Below the pieces are notes generated by a model. That model saw only the letters and a list, made by a program, of their open reading frames with translations, made no database searches and had not been told where the DNA came from. Below, piece after piece: positions 26,560 to 40,900 of a DNA stretch of 64,000 nucleotides. Source of the DNA: Temnothorax longispinosus. Lineage: Eukaryota > Arthropoda > Insecta > Hymenoptera > Formicidae. Each line of letters opens with the position of its first letter. Within the stretch, counting starts at the first letter, position 1. The stretch is taken from contig NC_092369.1 in assembly GCF_030848805.1 (NCBI RefSeq), positions 9,833,199-9,897,198 on the forward strand, written 5' to 3'. A program made the position numbers and the translations under genes.

Positions 26560-29500
26560 GTAATGTGTGTGTGTGTGTGGGGGGGGGGGATTGTTCATTG
26601 TTACATTTTTAAACAAAAATTTGAGATATAAAAAGAAGTTCCCAAATAAAGTAAAATCAAGATAAATTATTAAAACTACCTTCCACAACATAAAAGCATG
26701 TTTCGCGAGATAAATAAAATACTCGCTAGTTATGTCATGCTGCCCACGTCATATTTGGTCGCGTTAACGTGCGTTTCGGAGATACCGCTGCTTTCGTTTT
26801 TGTTCTCATGCAAACATAACGTGTTTCGCTATATTCCGCCTTCATGCATTCCATATCACGGGAGGTTAAAGTGCATTTTTTTCATTCCTACTTTATCTCC
26901 GTCACATTTATTTTATCAAGAATTTCCAAACGAACGCGGCGAACGCGGAACATTCCCGGGGGTTCGTTTAAATGCGGCGGTGTCGCGCTCACGATTTACG
27001 GCGGGCTTTTTGCGGGACCTCGCGCGACGAACATAATTCAAAGGCCAATCAATAATTGATAACCCTAATAAATTGAATCTCTCATTGTGATTCAATTACT
27101 GTCTGCTTCCGCTTTTCATCATCGACACTTGGTGCGCGACGATTACCCACCCAGCGCGTTGACCGCCGCTACCGATGTGTAACGCACACATTGCCGATGC
27201 ATAACACTCGAAATAATTAATAAGAGGGAATTAAGGCCCGTGGATTATTACGAGTGGGCGATGAAAAATATGAAATAATCGGTGCGCGTGCTAGTTAGAA
27301 TTATCGCACGTACCGATGGGCGATGGCTTACATTACTGATCCTTATGCGACGACATCATGAGTTGTCCCGATTATTTTTACACGGAATGAAAACCTGATG
27401 AAACTCGCGGGATCACGTTAAAAACAAACAAATTGTTTCAGCGTACAAATTATACACCTCAAATATTTAACGTAATCAAGTGGCAACACCATTCAGTATT
27501 AATCCGCACGGAAAGAGAATTCCAGTTAATATTTCACTCAGAATGTTATATGTCTATTCTCGTTAAACGCAGATTTTATCTCTACATAATTATCGTACTC
27601 CTCAATCGACATATCAAAAATATCTTTAAATATCAGATGCTAATAAAAAACTAAAGCTTAAATATGATTTTAAATACGCTTTTAACGTATGGCACAAAAT
27701 ATTGTATGTATTAAAAATCGAAGCAAAGGATAAAAAATACGCGGTTGGATTAATTTTCGACAATTAAATTATTCGTATAAAACAGATGATCGATTAATCG
27801 CGGCCGTGAACGTACAGAGAGATTGAGCGTATTAATACGAAGATATATCTTTTGCAAATAACCTAAATTTTATCCTCACAAAATCGATTAATCAAACGCG
27901 CCATTCAGCATCGTCATGCTTTTAAAGTGTAGCTCATCTTTTACCTAATCACGGGTAAATGTTTCGGTAGAAAGTATATCACGCCATCAGGACAGCACGA
28001 GATTATTGCAGGATTCCAATTACAGTTTATTAAAACAACTGAGCATGCAAATGTCAAATGTTATCGGAAACCCATCGGTCACGGGAACCTCAATAAATTT
28101 TAAATTATTGTTGGGAGTTCGATAGTGTAACAATAATAAATTTAGCATAGATAATTTGTGGTCAGAACTTTAGATATTTCAGTTTTCATGTACGCGCCAC
28201 ATTTAATACGATAGAAATAACGGGAAACCGCATAATAATATAAATTCGTTAAATAAACAGAATAAAATAAAATCGCAAGCCTCTATGTTACATTAAATGT
28301 TAGCAATGCTGCTGTTTTAAAGTTATTTATACTATCAAGTACGTTAATCTAAAATTAATAAAGTTCATTCATAAAGTTGCTTCAAAACTTACAGCAACTA
28401 TAGTATGTGTAATATCATATTGTTCTTAAAAAAATATAAACTATTTTATAAATATATGAAGAAAATGTTTGTCAGTTCAGATGACTTTACTTTATTTATT
28501 ACTTTTTTATTTAAATAAAAAGAAAATATGTCAGAATAATTTTCTCAACTAAATATAATTTAAGAAACATCATCGTATATATCGTGACACAAAATTAAGT
28601 AGTATACTCGAGATCAAAAGCTACGCTATCCTATCTAGTTTTCAAAGAGTTTTCAAAGAGAACATGTGTACATCACGCGAGTCTGATAACATATCTACAA
28701 CTAATTTACATGCGGCATCCCGGATGGCCTAATTTTCACGTCCGAAGGGCAGGTGAGGTTCGATCTAATGAGAATTAATGTTCAAACAAACAGGTCGTAT
28801 TTAGGTTGGCGACTAATGGATCAACAGTCAGATCTGTAACTACCGTTCAACGTCAATAATTGAAGCAACGAACAGTTTGTATGCTCCTTACACTGGAGAA
28901 CTGAATTATGGCTTTCATAATCTTGTCAAACTATGCACTCGCAATGCTGTATTGCCACGTGCTATTAGTTTGACAATTGCGCGCAGCACGCGTACTATGA
29001 GTACAATACATTCGAAGACGTATTATTACACATTGTTCGTTTACAGACAGCCATCTACAATTCTTCCTTATAGAACCTTAATAATGCATGCATTAGAAAC
29101 GTGATTTTAATTTAGTTAATATGTCCATCAAAAGTATACGTTTTATACAAACAAAGTTTGCAATTGACAGGTTCAATTTTACTAAAAATTGTTTTCATAA
29201 AATATTTTATCCATAACATCACATCTAAACGCTTAATAATTTCAAATTTCCAGATAATAATGACTTTAATTTTCTATGTACCTTCATTATATATAAATAT
29301 AAAGACTTTCATAAGAAAGTATTTTTTTATCAATTTCATTGCATATTAAGTAAAAAGAAATTATTGTGGTTTATAGATCGTTTGCAAAGCTGTACGAATG
29401 GAAGCGATATAAGCCGTATGGAGAGATCTATGAAAGCCATTATACTCCGATTAACATACAAATCCGTTGAAGCATTATGCCATCATTATAGCGCGCACCA

Positions 29501-32500
29501 AACGGTCGTTTTAACTTCAGCTAAGTGAAAGTCGTAAAATCGGCTTTCCCAAGCAAAGTTCGACACGGGGTGCGATCTATCAGTCCTAAAACAAATCCAT
29601 CCCTTGCATAAACGAGACCATAAACTTAACGGTACCGCAACTACATCGAGTAAGATATACTCTCCGTGAAGCAAAGTGCATTCGAAGCAAAAAATGCTGA
29701 TATGTGATAAGCTCTTCATATTTCTTCTAGGCGAAACATTTCGCCGCTCTATAAATTTTTAATTTATGAGTAACATAACTATCAGAATACTCTCACAAGA
29801 CTGTGATACGGAACTTAGTTTGGAAATAACTTTTATATCTTTTCCAGTACTGCTTAATTAGCTAATTTATTCTATAGAATAAATGAGCTATGAATAAATA
29901 TGTAATGTAAGGAATATGTCCTAGATACTCAAAATGTGTATGCCTGTGTATGTATGTGTGCGTGTGTAATAATATTTGTATGCTCTAATATAATTATATA
30001 ATTATTTCTAATTACATTTAATTTTATGTTTCTGTTTATAAGTATTCATTTATGATAATCCCTATTATAACACAATGAAATTCTGCTTTTACTTTATTTT
30101 TTCTTTTTTGCAGTAGATGCATTACATGATAACATCATTCACAAAGAAAAATGCTCTTCAAATATAATTTTATATTTGTTATATTTCCATTCTATATTTG
30201 TTATATTTCCATTCTCTGTAAAAATACCATCGACATTACATTAAAAAAAATACATTCTATGAGATTAACTCTTGCCATGCGCATCAATAAATATCACAAA
30301 TTTTCTGGCGTATTGAAAAGAAATTAATGTCAATCCATGCACGTACTATGACACATCATACAGCAATGTATCATAAAAATTAAATATGACTGTCAAAGTA
30401 TGAAATTCATGGAAAAAACATGGTCCGTTAAATCACGCAAAAAAAAACAAAAAAACAAAAAAAAAAAAATTTGTAAGATATTATATGTAGGTATATAAGA
30501 TCTATACCTACAATCTATTTGTAGAAATAATTCGTAAAGTTAAAAATTGGTATATAACAATATTAGAACATTTGTATAATCTTATTTAAAAAATTTTTAA
30601 CGAGTACATTCTGTGTATGTGTGCGTATTTAAAAGTTTCATAAATTTTTTTAAAACAGTATTATTGTAATGCTGTTATTAGAATTATTCTTTGTAACTGT
30701 ATTTTTCGCATTTCAGATGAAAGAAGTACGTGCTCGTCGTGAGAAAAAGGGGAGAGAAGTGGAAAACAAAAAATATAATATATGCGTAGAGAGTGTGAGC
30801 AAAAGGAACGGACTTATTGTTATGCGTGGCGACGATACAGCGCGGAATCATTTTTCTTTTTCGAACGTTATTTCAAGGCACTATATAAGTGTAATTAGTA
30901 CCCTTTAATTTCATTTTTCGCGATCAGAGGATAGTAGAAATTCGTGGGCGGATTCGGATCGTTATCCTGAGCATACGTATGCGTCCAAAACGGAATATAG
31001 GAGTAGAAGTAACAGAAATCCTATTCGTTACCCCAGCTTTAAGGGACGCTTGATATTCAACCAAAGTACCGTGTGCTATTTTGATATTCGTTGCACGAGG
31101 CGAGCTCACTCTTATTATTATACCGAAAGGTTTGCGTAAGCCGCACAAAACGTATTGCACATACGCGGTCCGGACGTTAGTAAAAATTGACTATTCATCT
31201 ATGATTTTTTAAACGTCATTCCGTGTAATCTAATGCGCTTATATCTCCTTTATTTTTCAATGCCTGCAAGCCGTTCCTGTGTAATATATGTAAATTATCG
31301 TACTTCTCTATACAAACGTAGTCTACCATTCCAGCCGAAAAATTCTTCGAATTCTATGCGCCGGCTGCATGCCTATTTGGTTTTCCTTTCCCCATTGCAT
31401 TCGACGCATTCACCGAGATCGCAGATAGAGTAAACTCAACGAGTAAGAACATCTCTCATTTTTACAGAGAAATTGTCAGCAGAATTTTTACATGTATTTC
31501 TCCTGTATTTACAAGATATATGTACATATATATACATTAATAAGCACCTATATGTTATATCACTATTACCGAAATACACGACAATGCATCCATTATAACT
31601 TGCTTCTTATCACGTCTTGGTCTAGCTTTTGCTCTTTTTACTTAAGCTAAATGAAATATATTATGATAATTAGATTTTGATGAAATCAGTCACTACTACT
31701 TTGCCGCGTGATATTAATAATTAATGCATTGATAATCAATATGCTTATCTACTATTGATATAAAGAGAAAAATTTCACACGTAATTGTTATACGTGTTTC
31801 AATGACACAGTCAGCAAAAATGCATTGTTTAAATTTCACATCCAGTTTGAATTCTCGTTCAGTTAAATACATATATATGTTAAAATCCGTCTAAAAAATT
31901 TAAAATCGTAAATAGTTGAAATCGTTAAATAGTTATATAAAATCGTAGCAGTTAAAAGGTTACATGTGTTCCAAAATTTTATATTAGTATTATTATATTG
32001 TAGCAGTGCTATCGTTTTTATGTTACTTAACTTTTAATTTTTATAATTTTATATTATTAAGTATTAAATATAATAAATATATATTTAGCTTTTAAAATGT
32101 CATATATATATTTTTTAAGCAATAATCAACATAATCAAGTATTTATATTAAAAATAATAAAATAAAAATGTTCATGTTACGCAAAAAATGTTTATTTCCA
32201 CATGATTTCAATGAAAAAAGTTCAGTCACTGTAGTTCTGGCGAATGAGATTTGCTGGAGCTTAATTTTTCACAACCAGGCAAAACTTCGTTAACGTTATA
32301 TCTCTGAACATTACATTTTTTTAAATTATGCTTGTGCTTTATATCTCATTTTCCTCCGGAGGTAAATGAAAAAGATATTAGATCTCATTGCAAAGATATA
32401 ATACAAAAATTCAATAACGATTTAGTTACTAATGATATCATAATTATAACCAGGCAGCTTCATTATCGTTAATTTAATTTAAAATATTAAGTTTTTTTGG

Positions 32501-35500
32501 AATTTATTATCACATTACATATTTCGACGATATGAGAAAGACTATCTGAAAGATATTAAATATTATTATTTAACACTATTAATAATATTTCAAAAGTCGA
32601 ATCAATATTTAATCAAAACCGAAAATAAGCATGTTTTAAAAAATTGACTTTATCCATTAAGTATCTAATATTAAAATATATTTGTCATAAATAACATTAA
32701 AACGTATTTTCTAAATTTACGTTAATTTATAACAAATAAAATCTACAGCAATATCTTCTCTCTCTATATAAAATAGTAAATTCAATTCATTGATTCAATA
32801 CAAAAACTTGATATCAATCACATTTAATGTAATATATTATATATAATTGCAATATTTTGTTATTTTTGCATAATATAAATCTTCTATAGTAGACGTGAAG
32901 TAAATGTGTTAATATTTTTAAACGAAATTCTCGAAAACTTAACTTTATTAATTTGTTTGATTTCTCACGGGTAGCAGTTAATTCATCGTAAGAGATAATA
33001 TTTGCTGTAATAACAATACTCTGTATTTCCCTATTAAGATTCACTTTGCAAATTTTAAAAGCATATAACTTAGGCATATAACTTAAGAATGGGTATATAA
33101 ATTTTACCCCTACAAAATTAATTTATTTTTGTCTATATATTAGATTAGTAATATATATAGATAGATATATATAGTACATTAAAATAAATATCTCTCCATA
33201 TCTATTGATTACATACGTGTGATACATGTGCACACATACACACAAAGTTGCATAAACGATAAGAAGGGGAGCATTCTGTTAAATGCTTTAGTTTGAAAAT
33301 AAAAATAAATAACAATTAAGCTATTTTACTTTATGGGATATCTATGCACGTACTGTTTCAAGAAAACTTTTCCATGAAAAATTTAGAATAAATGATCGAT
33401 AAAAATTTTGGCGTATCAATTTAAGTAGCACTAATTAAATAGCTAAAATATTTCACCGACTTGGTATTTGACGTAACTTCAAGTTTTATTTTGTCGTTTT
33501 GATACGTAGAATAAATATAGAATAGATGGTTGCAGTTCTTGTATATAATTTCAAACGTAAAATATAACTATGTTATTACAGTCACTTGCGTATATCTATT
33601 ATACAGTCACACATGGTAAATACATATGTGTGTCAAACATGGTTTCTCCATATAGAACTGAATGTTACATAATATAATTTTACGGAAGATGAATGCATTC
33701 ATTCTTTTATTTACGTCTGTAAACCCGATTCTGCGATTTACCTTACTTAAGTGGGTCAGCCATGTTTCATAATTTAGACACCTAATTTATCTCGTTATAA
33801 TAACAGCCCTGCCCTAATAATCTAATAATTGAGGGCTTCCATGCAAGATGAATGTAAGTCGATTTACATCCCTATTTTTTTGTTGCAAAAGAAAGATAAA
33901 CTTACAACCTGCTAGGTTTGATGGATAACGAAAAGCGTATTCAAAAAGTCCGTCGCGACTAAATAAAAATTTAATACAAAAAACAAAATTGCAATATAAA
34001 TATTTAGGTAACATTTATATCGCAATTTGTTTTTTTGTATTCAATTTTTATTTTAAAATGATATAAATAATATGTTTGCATTTTTTGTTTGTATATTTAC
34101 TGTTAAAAAGTCATATTTTTCTCAAAAGGAGTTTTTTGACCCACATTCCTCTTGCATGGAAACTCTCAATTAATCAAAATTTCGCTTCATCCGATAATTA
34201 GTCAAAGTACGTTAAATTGTTTGAATTGCTTAAGAATGGATCGCTTAAGAAAAATTCGAGATTCATTCTTTGATAATTAAATTTAACTCTTCATCGTCGT
34301 TTCGCAGAGTTCTAATATTAACAAATAGTAGAGCGTGATAAATGGAAAAGACGTTCGTAACGCTTCGAGTGCGAACTAAGTACTTTGTATTTTATAACGA
34401 AATATGCAGACGCGAAAAATGACGGTTCGTTTAAGCCCGGACTTTTCCTCTTTGAAGCGTGTTTGAGCCCGCACTCAGGTGCTATACTCACATACATTTC
34501 ATGGTACTAGAAAACTCAAGGGTACTTGCTCGTGCGGCAAATATCACGATAGCGACAACGGTATGATAATTTACGATCGACACTCACGATGGCAAATATT
34601 ATAACGAAAATGTAACTTTAATAGAAATACGTGTACACAAGGCGCACGTTACCAGCAAAAGCAAAATTATGGAAAACTCACGCTGGATTATGAGCGCGAG
34701 CAACAATTTTTCTCCGTAAATATCTCTGAACAAATTACCAGACGGAATTTTATTTCCATCGCCAAGCTTTGCTCTTACTCTTGCTACAGTATATTTTCCC
34801 TAAATTATCATTTATATTTCAAATAAAGTGGATTTATTATATGCAGCTGTATTATAATACATGTGTGTGCGCGCGTAAATGAGCTCGTAACTTGGATCAT
34901 CGTAATTATGATTAGAGCACACTTATCCCCGTATCCTGAATTTCAATTAAGCTAAATTTTATGCAAAAATTAATTGGATTTGTTCCAATTTTTAAGAGAA
35001 AGAGAGAGCATCGTTACCCTAATCTTATTGCGCTTTTATTTTACCAGCAATTCTTTTAATGACAAATTTTATAGTTTACTTCGAGTCAAATGGTTAAAAA
35101 TTGTTATATCAACGAAATCATAATACTAAAATTAAAATTCTTCAAATATGTTACATATTGCATAATGAACAGTACATTAGAAATTACTTATTTCAAAAAA
35201 AAAGGAAAAACCTATCTCAATGAAATCCTTTCTGTTTACTTTTATGTGATGCAGACCGTTCTTCCATCTCGCTAAACGCAATTCTTAGATAGAATATCCT
35301 GATTGTATAGCGATGCGAAGTATCCTCGAACCGTAATTCCAGTTAGAATAGAGCATTCTATCCAAGATCTTTCTTTAAACTACTTTCTGCAGAGACTAGC
35401 AACGCAAACGCATTTTCTCATCTGAATCTTAAATCACGAAAACTCGTGCGCGGGACCGAGATAATGATGATTAATTAGCTGCTGCTTCTACGAGTTCTAC

Positions 35501-36318
35501 GTATCCAATAATTAAATCTCGGATAGAAGATAATTATTTTAATATTCTGCCTCAGATGCTGAGAAAATGAAATAAACTAAAAATAAGGTCTAACATCACT
35601 TAATGATGGCAATTATTGTCGTGTAGATAAATATAACTGGATTTATACTTCGTTGCATAAATTACCGTAATTGTTTAGAGATTTAAAGATTTCTTAATGG
35701 AAAGTGGTATGCTAGAACAGAACTTTAAAATCAGTGAAACCGTATAACATGTGATTTCAATCCATTAAATAGCAAGCTAAAGTGATTATAAAACTCCAAC
35801 CGTGATAAAATTTCAACTATATCTGCAGAGTGAAACGTACTAGAACTATTATGAAATTAAGAACAAATTTATGATCCTTCGGCAAATAAGCGAGACACGT
35901 GCAAAATATTTAAAAAATAATTCGCTTTATCTCATATAGAGTACGTGATGTGACAAAGACATGTTATTTCCATTCAATATTATGACATAAACTATATATG
36001 AAAAATACTCCGACATCTGTCAGAAAATTAAAGAGTATTAATGATTGCGTGGCTCGTAAATTGAGTTTGATTACTTCTACGAATTTTATAAACATTGCGA
36101 GAAAAAAATCAATAACACTACATACGTGATATAGGATTACGCAGAAAAACATGGAATAGTGTAATATCCAATTAAACCGGCAACTTTTTGACTTTGTAAC
36201 GAAATATCACGCAACACATATACGAGAGGGAAACGTTCCAATACTTATATGTATAAATAATTAAGCGGGAAATTCTCTCCCCTCTAGAGGTACATGCCAT
36301 ACCGACTATCCGGATTAA
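26560..36318. other. Long AT-rich non-coding interval
   Basis: No supported gene. Repeats seen: (GT)n followed by a G run at about 26565-26589, an exact 22-bp tandem duplication at 30171-30214, and an A-rich tract near 30440-30470. Short open frames at 26.7, 29.5 and 31.0 kb have no recognisable domains and no coding-like composition. Confidence 0.5.
30171..30214. repeat. Exact 22-bp tandem duplication
   Basis: The unit tatatttgttatatttccat plus tc occurs twice in direct succession without a mismatch. Confidence 0.75.
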
Positions 36319-36987
36319 TTAATCTTCCTCCACGTCAGCCGATTGTTGATCTCGCGAACGAGCGTTAATTACCTTGATATTTTGCCGGTGGTACTCCTTC
36401 GTGTGAGCGAGATAATATTTGTAGACGTGCGATGGTAAGGATCTCTTGGTCTCCTCGCCGATCCATCGGTGGGCCTGATCAAGACCGGGCGGTTTCGCGA
36501 CGCGCGCTCCCGGAGAGCGTTGACCGAGTGATCCACCGGGCGAACCTAAACGGACCACGCTCGCGGATCTATTCAAGGGATAACCGGTCGACGAGCTCGG
36601 TGGCGGATGAGTGTGGTAATAAGGATTCGAGGCCGGTCGACCGTCGGCGATGTCAACGTCCCGACGACGCGGCGACAGCGCCTCGAACGACCGCTGCCGC
36701 CGTGGGCGTTCGTACCGATGATACTCCTGTGAATACTCTTGATAATGCTCCTGACGGTAATCCTGATGGCGTTCTTGCTGAAAATCCGGGTGGCACTCGT
36801 GACGGCGCTCCGGCTCCCGGACGGACGGATACGAGTAGAGCGCCGGGCGTCGCAGCACGCAAGGCTGCAGGCTCAAGACCGGCCTCTGGCAGATTCTGCA
36901 TGGCGGGCAGACCTGCGGGGTCCACGTGTGATAGCAGCATCCCGGCGACCTGGAGCCAAGCGGGTCCCGGGTCGCGGGGTGGTTCAT
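36319..36987 (-). CDS. Uncharacterised 222-residue protein, single exon
   Basis: I do not recognise this protein. It starts MNHPATRDPLGSRS (ATG at 36987; an in-frame stop lies just upstream and no acceptor intervenes) and ends QQSADVEED before TAA. From N to C it has a Cys-rich segment (CCYHTWTPQVCPPCRIC, with two CxxC-like pairs), then a Gln/Glu/His/Tyr/Arg-rich repeat region (QERHQDYRQEHYQEYSQEY). A Ser/Pro/Gly-rich low-complexity part follows, and last a basic, helix-prone tail (PSHVYKYYLAHTKEYHRQ). The high GC at third positions and biased composition argue for real coding against the competing frames. It lies on the same strand as CASK, more than 16 kb downstream of exon E, perhaps nested in a CASK intron. 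It has no signal peptide or membrane segment. Confidence 0.7.
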   Translation of the reverse strand: MNHPATRDPLGSRSPGCCYHTWTPQVCPPCRICQRPVLSLQPCVLRRPALYSYPSVREPERRHECHPDFQQERHQDYRQEHYQEYSQEYHRYERPRRQRSFEALSPRRRDVDIADGRPASNPYYHTHPPPSSSTGYPLNRSASVVRLGSPGGSLGQRSPGARVAKPPGLDQAHRWIGEETKRSLPSHVYKYYLAHTKEYHRQNIKVINARSRDQQSADVEED

Positions 36988-37330
36988 GACGAACCTCACA
37001 TCGCATTAAGCGCCGCAACCTCTTCCACTGCCAGGCCACCGGCCACGTTGTGCGTGGCGCGTTGTCGCGTCGTCCCGCGGGCGGCTACATCATCGTCGTC
37101 GTCGTCATCGTCATCACCTCGGTCACGCGTGAAGAACGGGCGGCGACACGGCACGCGGACACAGCAACATAGCGATGTAACCTCACGCGTGGTCCGTCAT
37201 CGCCCGGCGCGCAGACCGCGTTCAACATAGTTCACATAGTGACAATCCGACTCGGACGCTCGATCGATCACACACACGTCGCTCGAGATGTCCGCGCGTT
37301 TCACTTGGGACTACTCTCATCCGCGTGAGA
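36988..37330 (-). promoter_or_regulatory. GC-rich leader or promoter of the 222-residue ORF
   Basis: The CpG-rich composition continues about 300 bp upstream of the ATG and includes a (GAC/GAT)n-like run at 37080-37115. It then drops sharply to AT-rich sequence. This suits a 5' leader with a CpG promoter; no TATA box is evident. Confidence 0.35.
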
Positions 37331-37862
37331 GGAACTGATATTTATTTTCCACCCACGTAACGCTAAGGGAAACGAAGGAAGAAGATCGATATTGCTCCGG
37401 CAGCTGCGATAAATGCTGAATGCCAACGAAATCGAATGTTTGAACAGTAAAAATTTTATTTCGTGATGCATTTCGTCGATCATAAGTTCGCTCCGCGTTA
37501 AGCGTTGTCTACTGTTTAAGATTGAGATTATAGATAATTAGCTAATTAGCGTTAATTCGTAGTTGCGTATGTATGAGATTACGGAAGATAGAATAGTCAG
37601 AATTGGAGCGGTGCGCGTTAGCGACACTATCTCAGACCGAGACTTGTCTCACTCTGAATATTATAACTCTTGGCTTAACGCTAACCAGTGCAACATGAGC
37701 ACTGAACTGCATGCCGCTATACATACAAACTTCTAATGTCTTCAGCGTGCATCTACGTAACGTACAACGGCTTTATGTAAACAGGAAGACCCCGAGAATC
37801 GCGCGAGGAGTAATAAAGACCTGCACACGACTGCAATTCACTGAAAGAACAGTGTGACACCA

Positions 37863-37865
<3 letters not shown>

Positions 37866-37903
<38 letters not shown>
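37866..37903. repeat. (GA)n microsatellite
   Basis: An uninterrupted GA dinucleotide run of about 38 bases. Confidence 0.9.
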
Positions 37904-37907
<4 letters not shown>

Positions 37908-40900
37908 CGTAAATTATTCCTGCGTAAAATCCAACAGTAGGATACAATGACAATATCAAGGCGGCCATTTGAAATACGCTGAAATTTCGAAATCGCCCGA
38001 GGTTAATGCCTAATTGCTTCGAGTAATTTAAAAATGGATAAAGTGTATTTGTACGAATTTTAGAAATAGATTATTATAGGCATTGTATTTTTCAATCTAA
38101 ATTAAATAAATTTTATACATTTAATATAAACGTGTAACGGCGTTATAATGTGTATGTGTATTGTAATCAAGAACAAGACCAGCTTGAAAGTTTATCCGAT
38201 ACGACAAGAACTATAATATGAAACATTGCATTGTTATGTAGAATATAAGACAAAGTTTTAAAGACTTTTAATTGGCAGATCAGTCATATCTTATTGTTTA
38301 TAGATTCGAGAATGCAAGTAAATCAAGAAGCTATGTATATACATGTATATATACTGCGCAAACTATTAAGAAAGTTAAAAACAGAGAAGATTAAGAAGCC
38401 GCGCAAACGACGTCAGAAAGAAGATAAGAATTGCGTATTCTGTGTTTCTGTGATATTTCATGCGAAGTTAAATGATAATCTGCATGTGAAATGGTAATAT
38501 GAAAGGGAAATTTCGACGTATACGAAAGCTTATTAAAGAGAACTAATAATAATATGTTAATAATAATATGTAAATGTGCGCAGGCATGAATTATTGTTCA
38601 TATATGTGGATTATAGATCGTAATTATAGTGCGCTTAGTTAAATGCAAATAAATGTACGTCGTTGTGTTGTAATCTCGAGATTAGAATGAATACGTAACA
38701 TTAAAATACATTTAATCGTAGATCTAATTTATACATAATTCCTAATTTCCTACTGTTCCCTACGTAATTCCCACAACGAAAGAAATGGTGTTTAATATTA
38801 AAGCAGGGACGTGCAATTTAATTATAACTTAGTAAAATTGAAAAATTTTGTAGTCCTTGAGTTTTAAAAAATAGCCGTTCTCTAAAAAACTTTAATTATA
38901 CTTTGTTTTTACAAGCGGAGTAACAAGATTTCGAGTAATATAAAAAAAATCAATATGAAGCAAAACGTTAGAGGAAATTTCCGGTTGGCTTTAAAAATCT
39001 CATAAGAATCTCGGGATTATCGCCCAAATCGCTAGACATTTGCCAAGAAATTTTCTTGGATCTTGCCGACTGCTCATTGGTTTGGCTCTAATTTGAGGTG
39101 TAACGTGAAGTGAATTGCGATTGCGGAATGAGAAACGAGTTAATTTTGAAAGAAATTTTACTTTGGACGAAATCCAAGATGTAAAAGGGGTGATCGCTCT
39201 AAGGGGTGATCGAGGATCAATGTAGCGAGATCAGGATGGAAAAGAGACATGTACGCGTTGAATACAAAATAGCGTGGCTATATTATGCGCTTTCCAGCCA
39301 TGGTGCTCAAAACTTGTATCACGTATATGATGTTTGTGTAGCACAGAAATAGGATGCGCAACTTGCATATTAGAGAGGATCACAGTTAGTGCGAGTTAAA
39401 ATAAAGCCGCGAGGCGTTATTTTACAGACAGATAGCTTACTTCTGTTTCGAACAAACTAATATTGGCGAATAGAATTAGAGAATTAATATAACCGCAATT
39501 TTGTATTAAGTTTTGTAAGAGCAATTTGCATGTTACTTTTTTCAAACGTGATTGGTTTCAAATGTTGTAATTACGTATGTTGTCTTAATATTCGCGCTTA
39601 TTTTATACTTTTCTCTAATGAAGGATTTATCTATAGCGTAATGGAGATTATTTTCGATAGCAAATAAGTTCTGAATTTCATATTCTTCAAAGAAGAGAAG
39701 TATTATTACAGCCAACGTCCTGTAAAAAAAAAAAATAATGTGTATTCTAAACGTTGAAGTACTGCGATGCATTTATCCTTTCTCTTGCAACCCGCACGAA
39801 AGTTTCCACCGTCGTGCATTCTCGCGACCCTTTCCTTATGTACCAGCATGCACTTTTGTACTTCCATTTGCTTAAATTCTCATTCCACAACGAGGGTTCT
39901 TTCCTTTCGCTACGCTCTTTCACTGTTTCCTTCGTGACGGTCAAGACTCAGTTTTCGAACAGAGCTTCTTAGAGGATTGGCAGTGTCTCAAAAGCGTTCG
40001 CCTTTTCTTTCCGAGTTTTTACTTTGTACACGCGAGATCTTATAAGGTCGTATACGTATATTCGTATTACCATAGACAGTGTGAACTGGTTTCTTTCTTA
40101 TGAAGTAAGAAGTTAGCTTCTGTACACGATGTAACATAACGTATAAGTTATGAAGCACAAATGGTATACTTTATGATAACAAGGAACACTGTTTATTGCC
40201 TCCTACAAGATGAAAATCGGTAAGCCTTCCTATGCAAAATATATTCTGAGATACGTAGCACAACATAAAATTGAATTGCGCCGTAAGTTTCGTCTTAGCA
40301 AGCAGTAAATGGATATTCATTGCAACAAACATGAAATATAGAGAATGTATAATATAAATAATGCAAAATAGAGAATGTAAAGTATCGCCGATATTGGAGA
40401 GCGCGATTTTAGTATCGAGTGGTGCGACCAATCTTGATGTGCAATCAAAGACGACTTTAATCCAGGCTAAACGTAATCGTAACGAAACATAATACCGTAA
40501 AAAAAGTATTGCCTGCATACATGTTATTCGCTTGCAAAATATTCAGAATTGCGTTTTCGTTCTTTTCTTATTTTCGCATACGGAAGATATAATTATTGTC
40601 GGCTATACGCCTGTTCGGATAAAGTAATCAATATACCTATAGTATCTATACCTACATCTAAAACTGCAGTCGGGAAAAGCTGACTCCTGTTAAAGCTGTC
40701 CTATTTAATTGCTCGATTCAATTCGTGGCTAAAGCCCGAAGAAATAGCGCCCCTTACGTATTCAGACCGGTAATTTCCTAGCTGAGCAACCTCATTCTTC
40801 TTACTTACAGATGCCATCGGCTTGTTAATTGATTCGCGGTCGAGATATGCATCGAAAGAAAGACATGCACTTGCGCACGCGGACACCATTATTTAAACCT

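Noticed and set aside
26698..27036. 112-codon plus-strand frame
   Set aside because: No recognisable domain, and the composition matches surrounding non-coding DNA.
27343..27363. Minus-strand codons reading THDVVA, as in the stretch before the CASK PDZ domain
   Set aside because: The frame stops (TAA) directly after it, the upstream residues do not match, and no splice sites bracket it. Chance.
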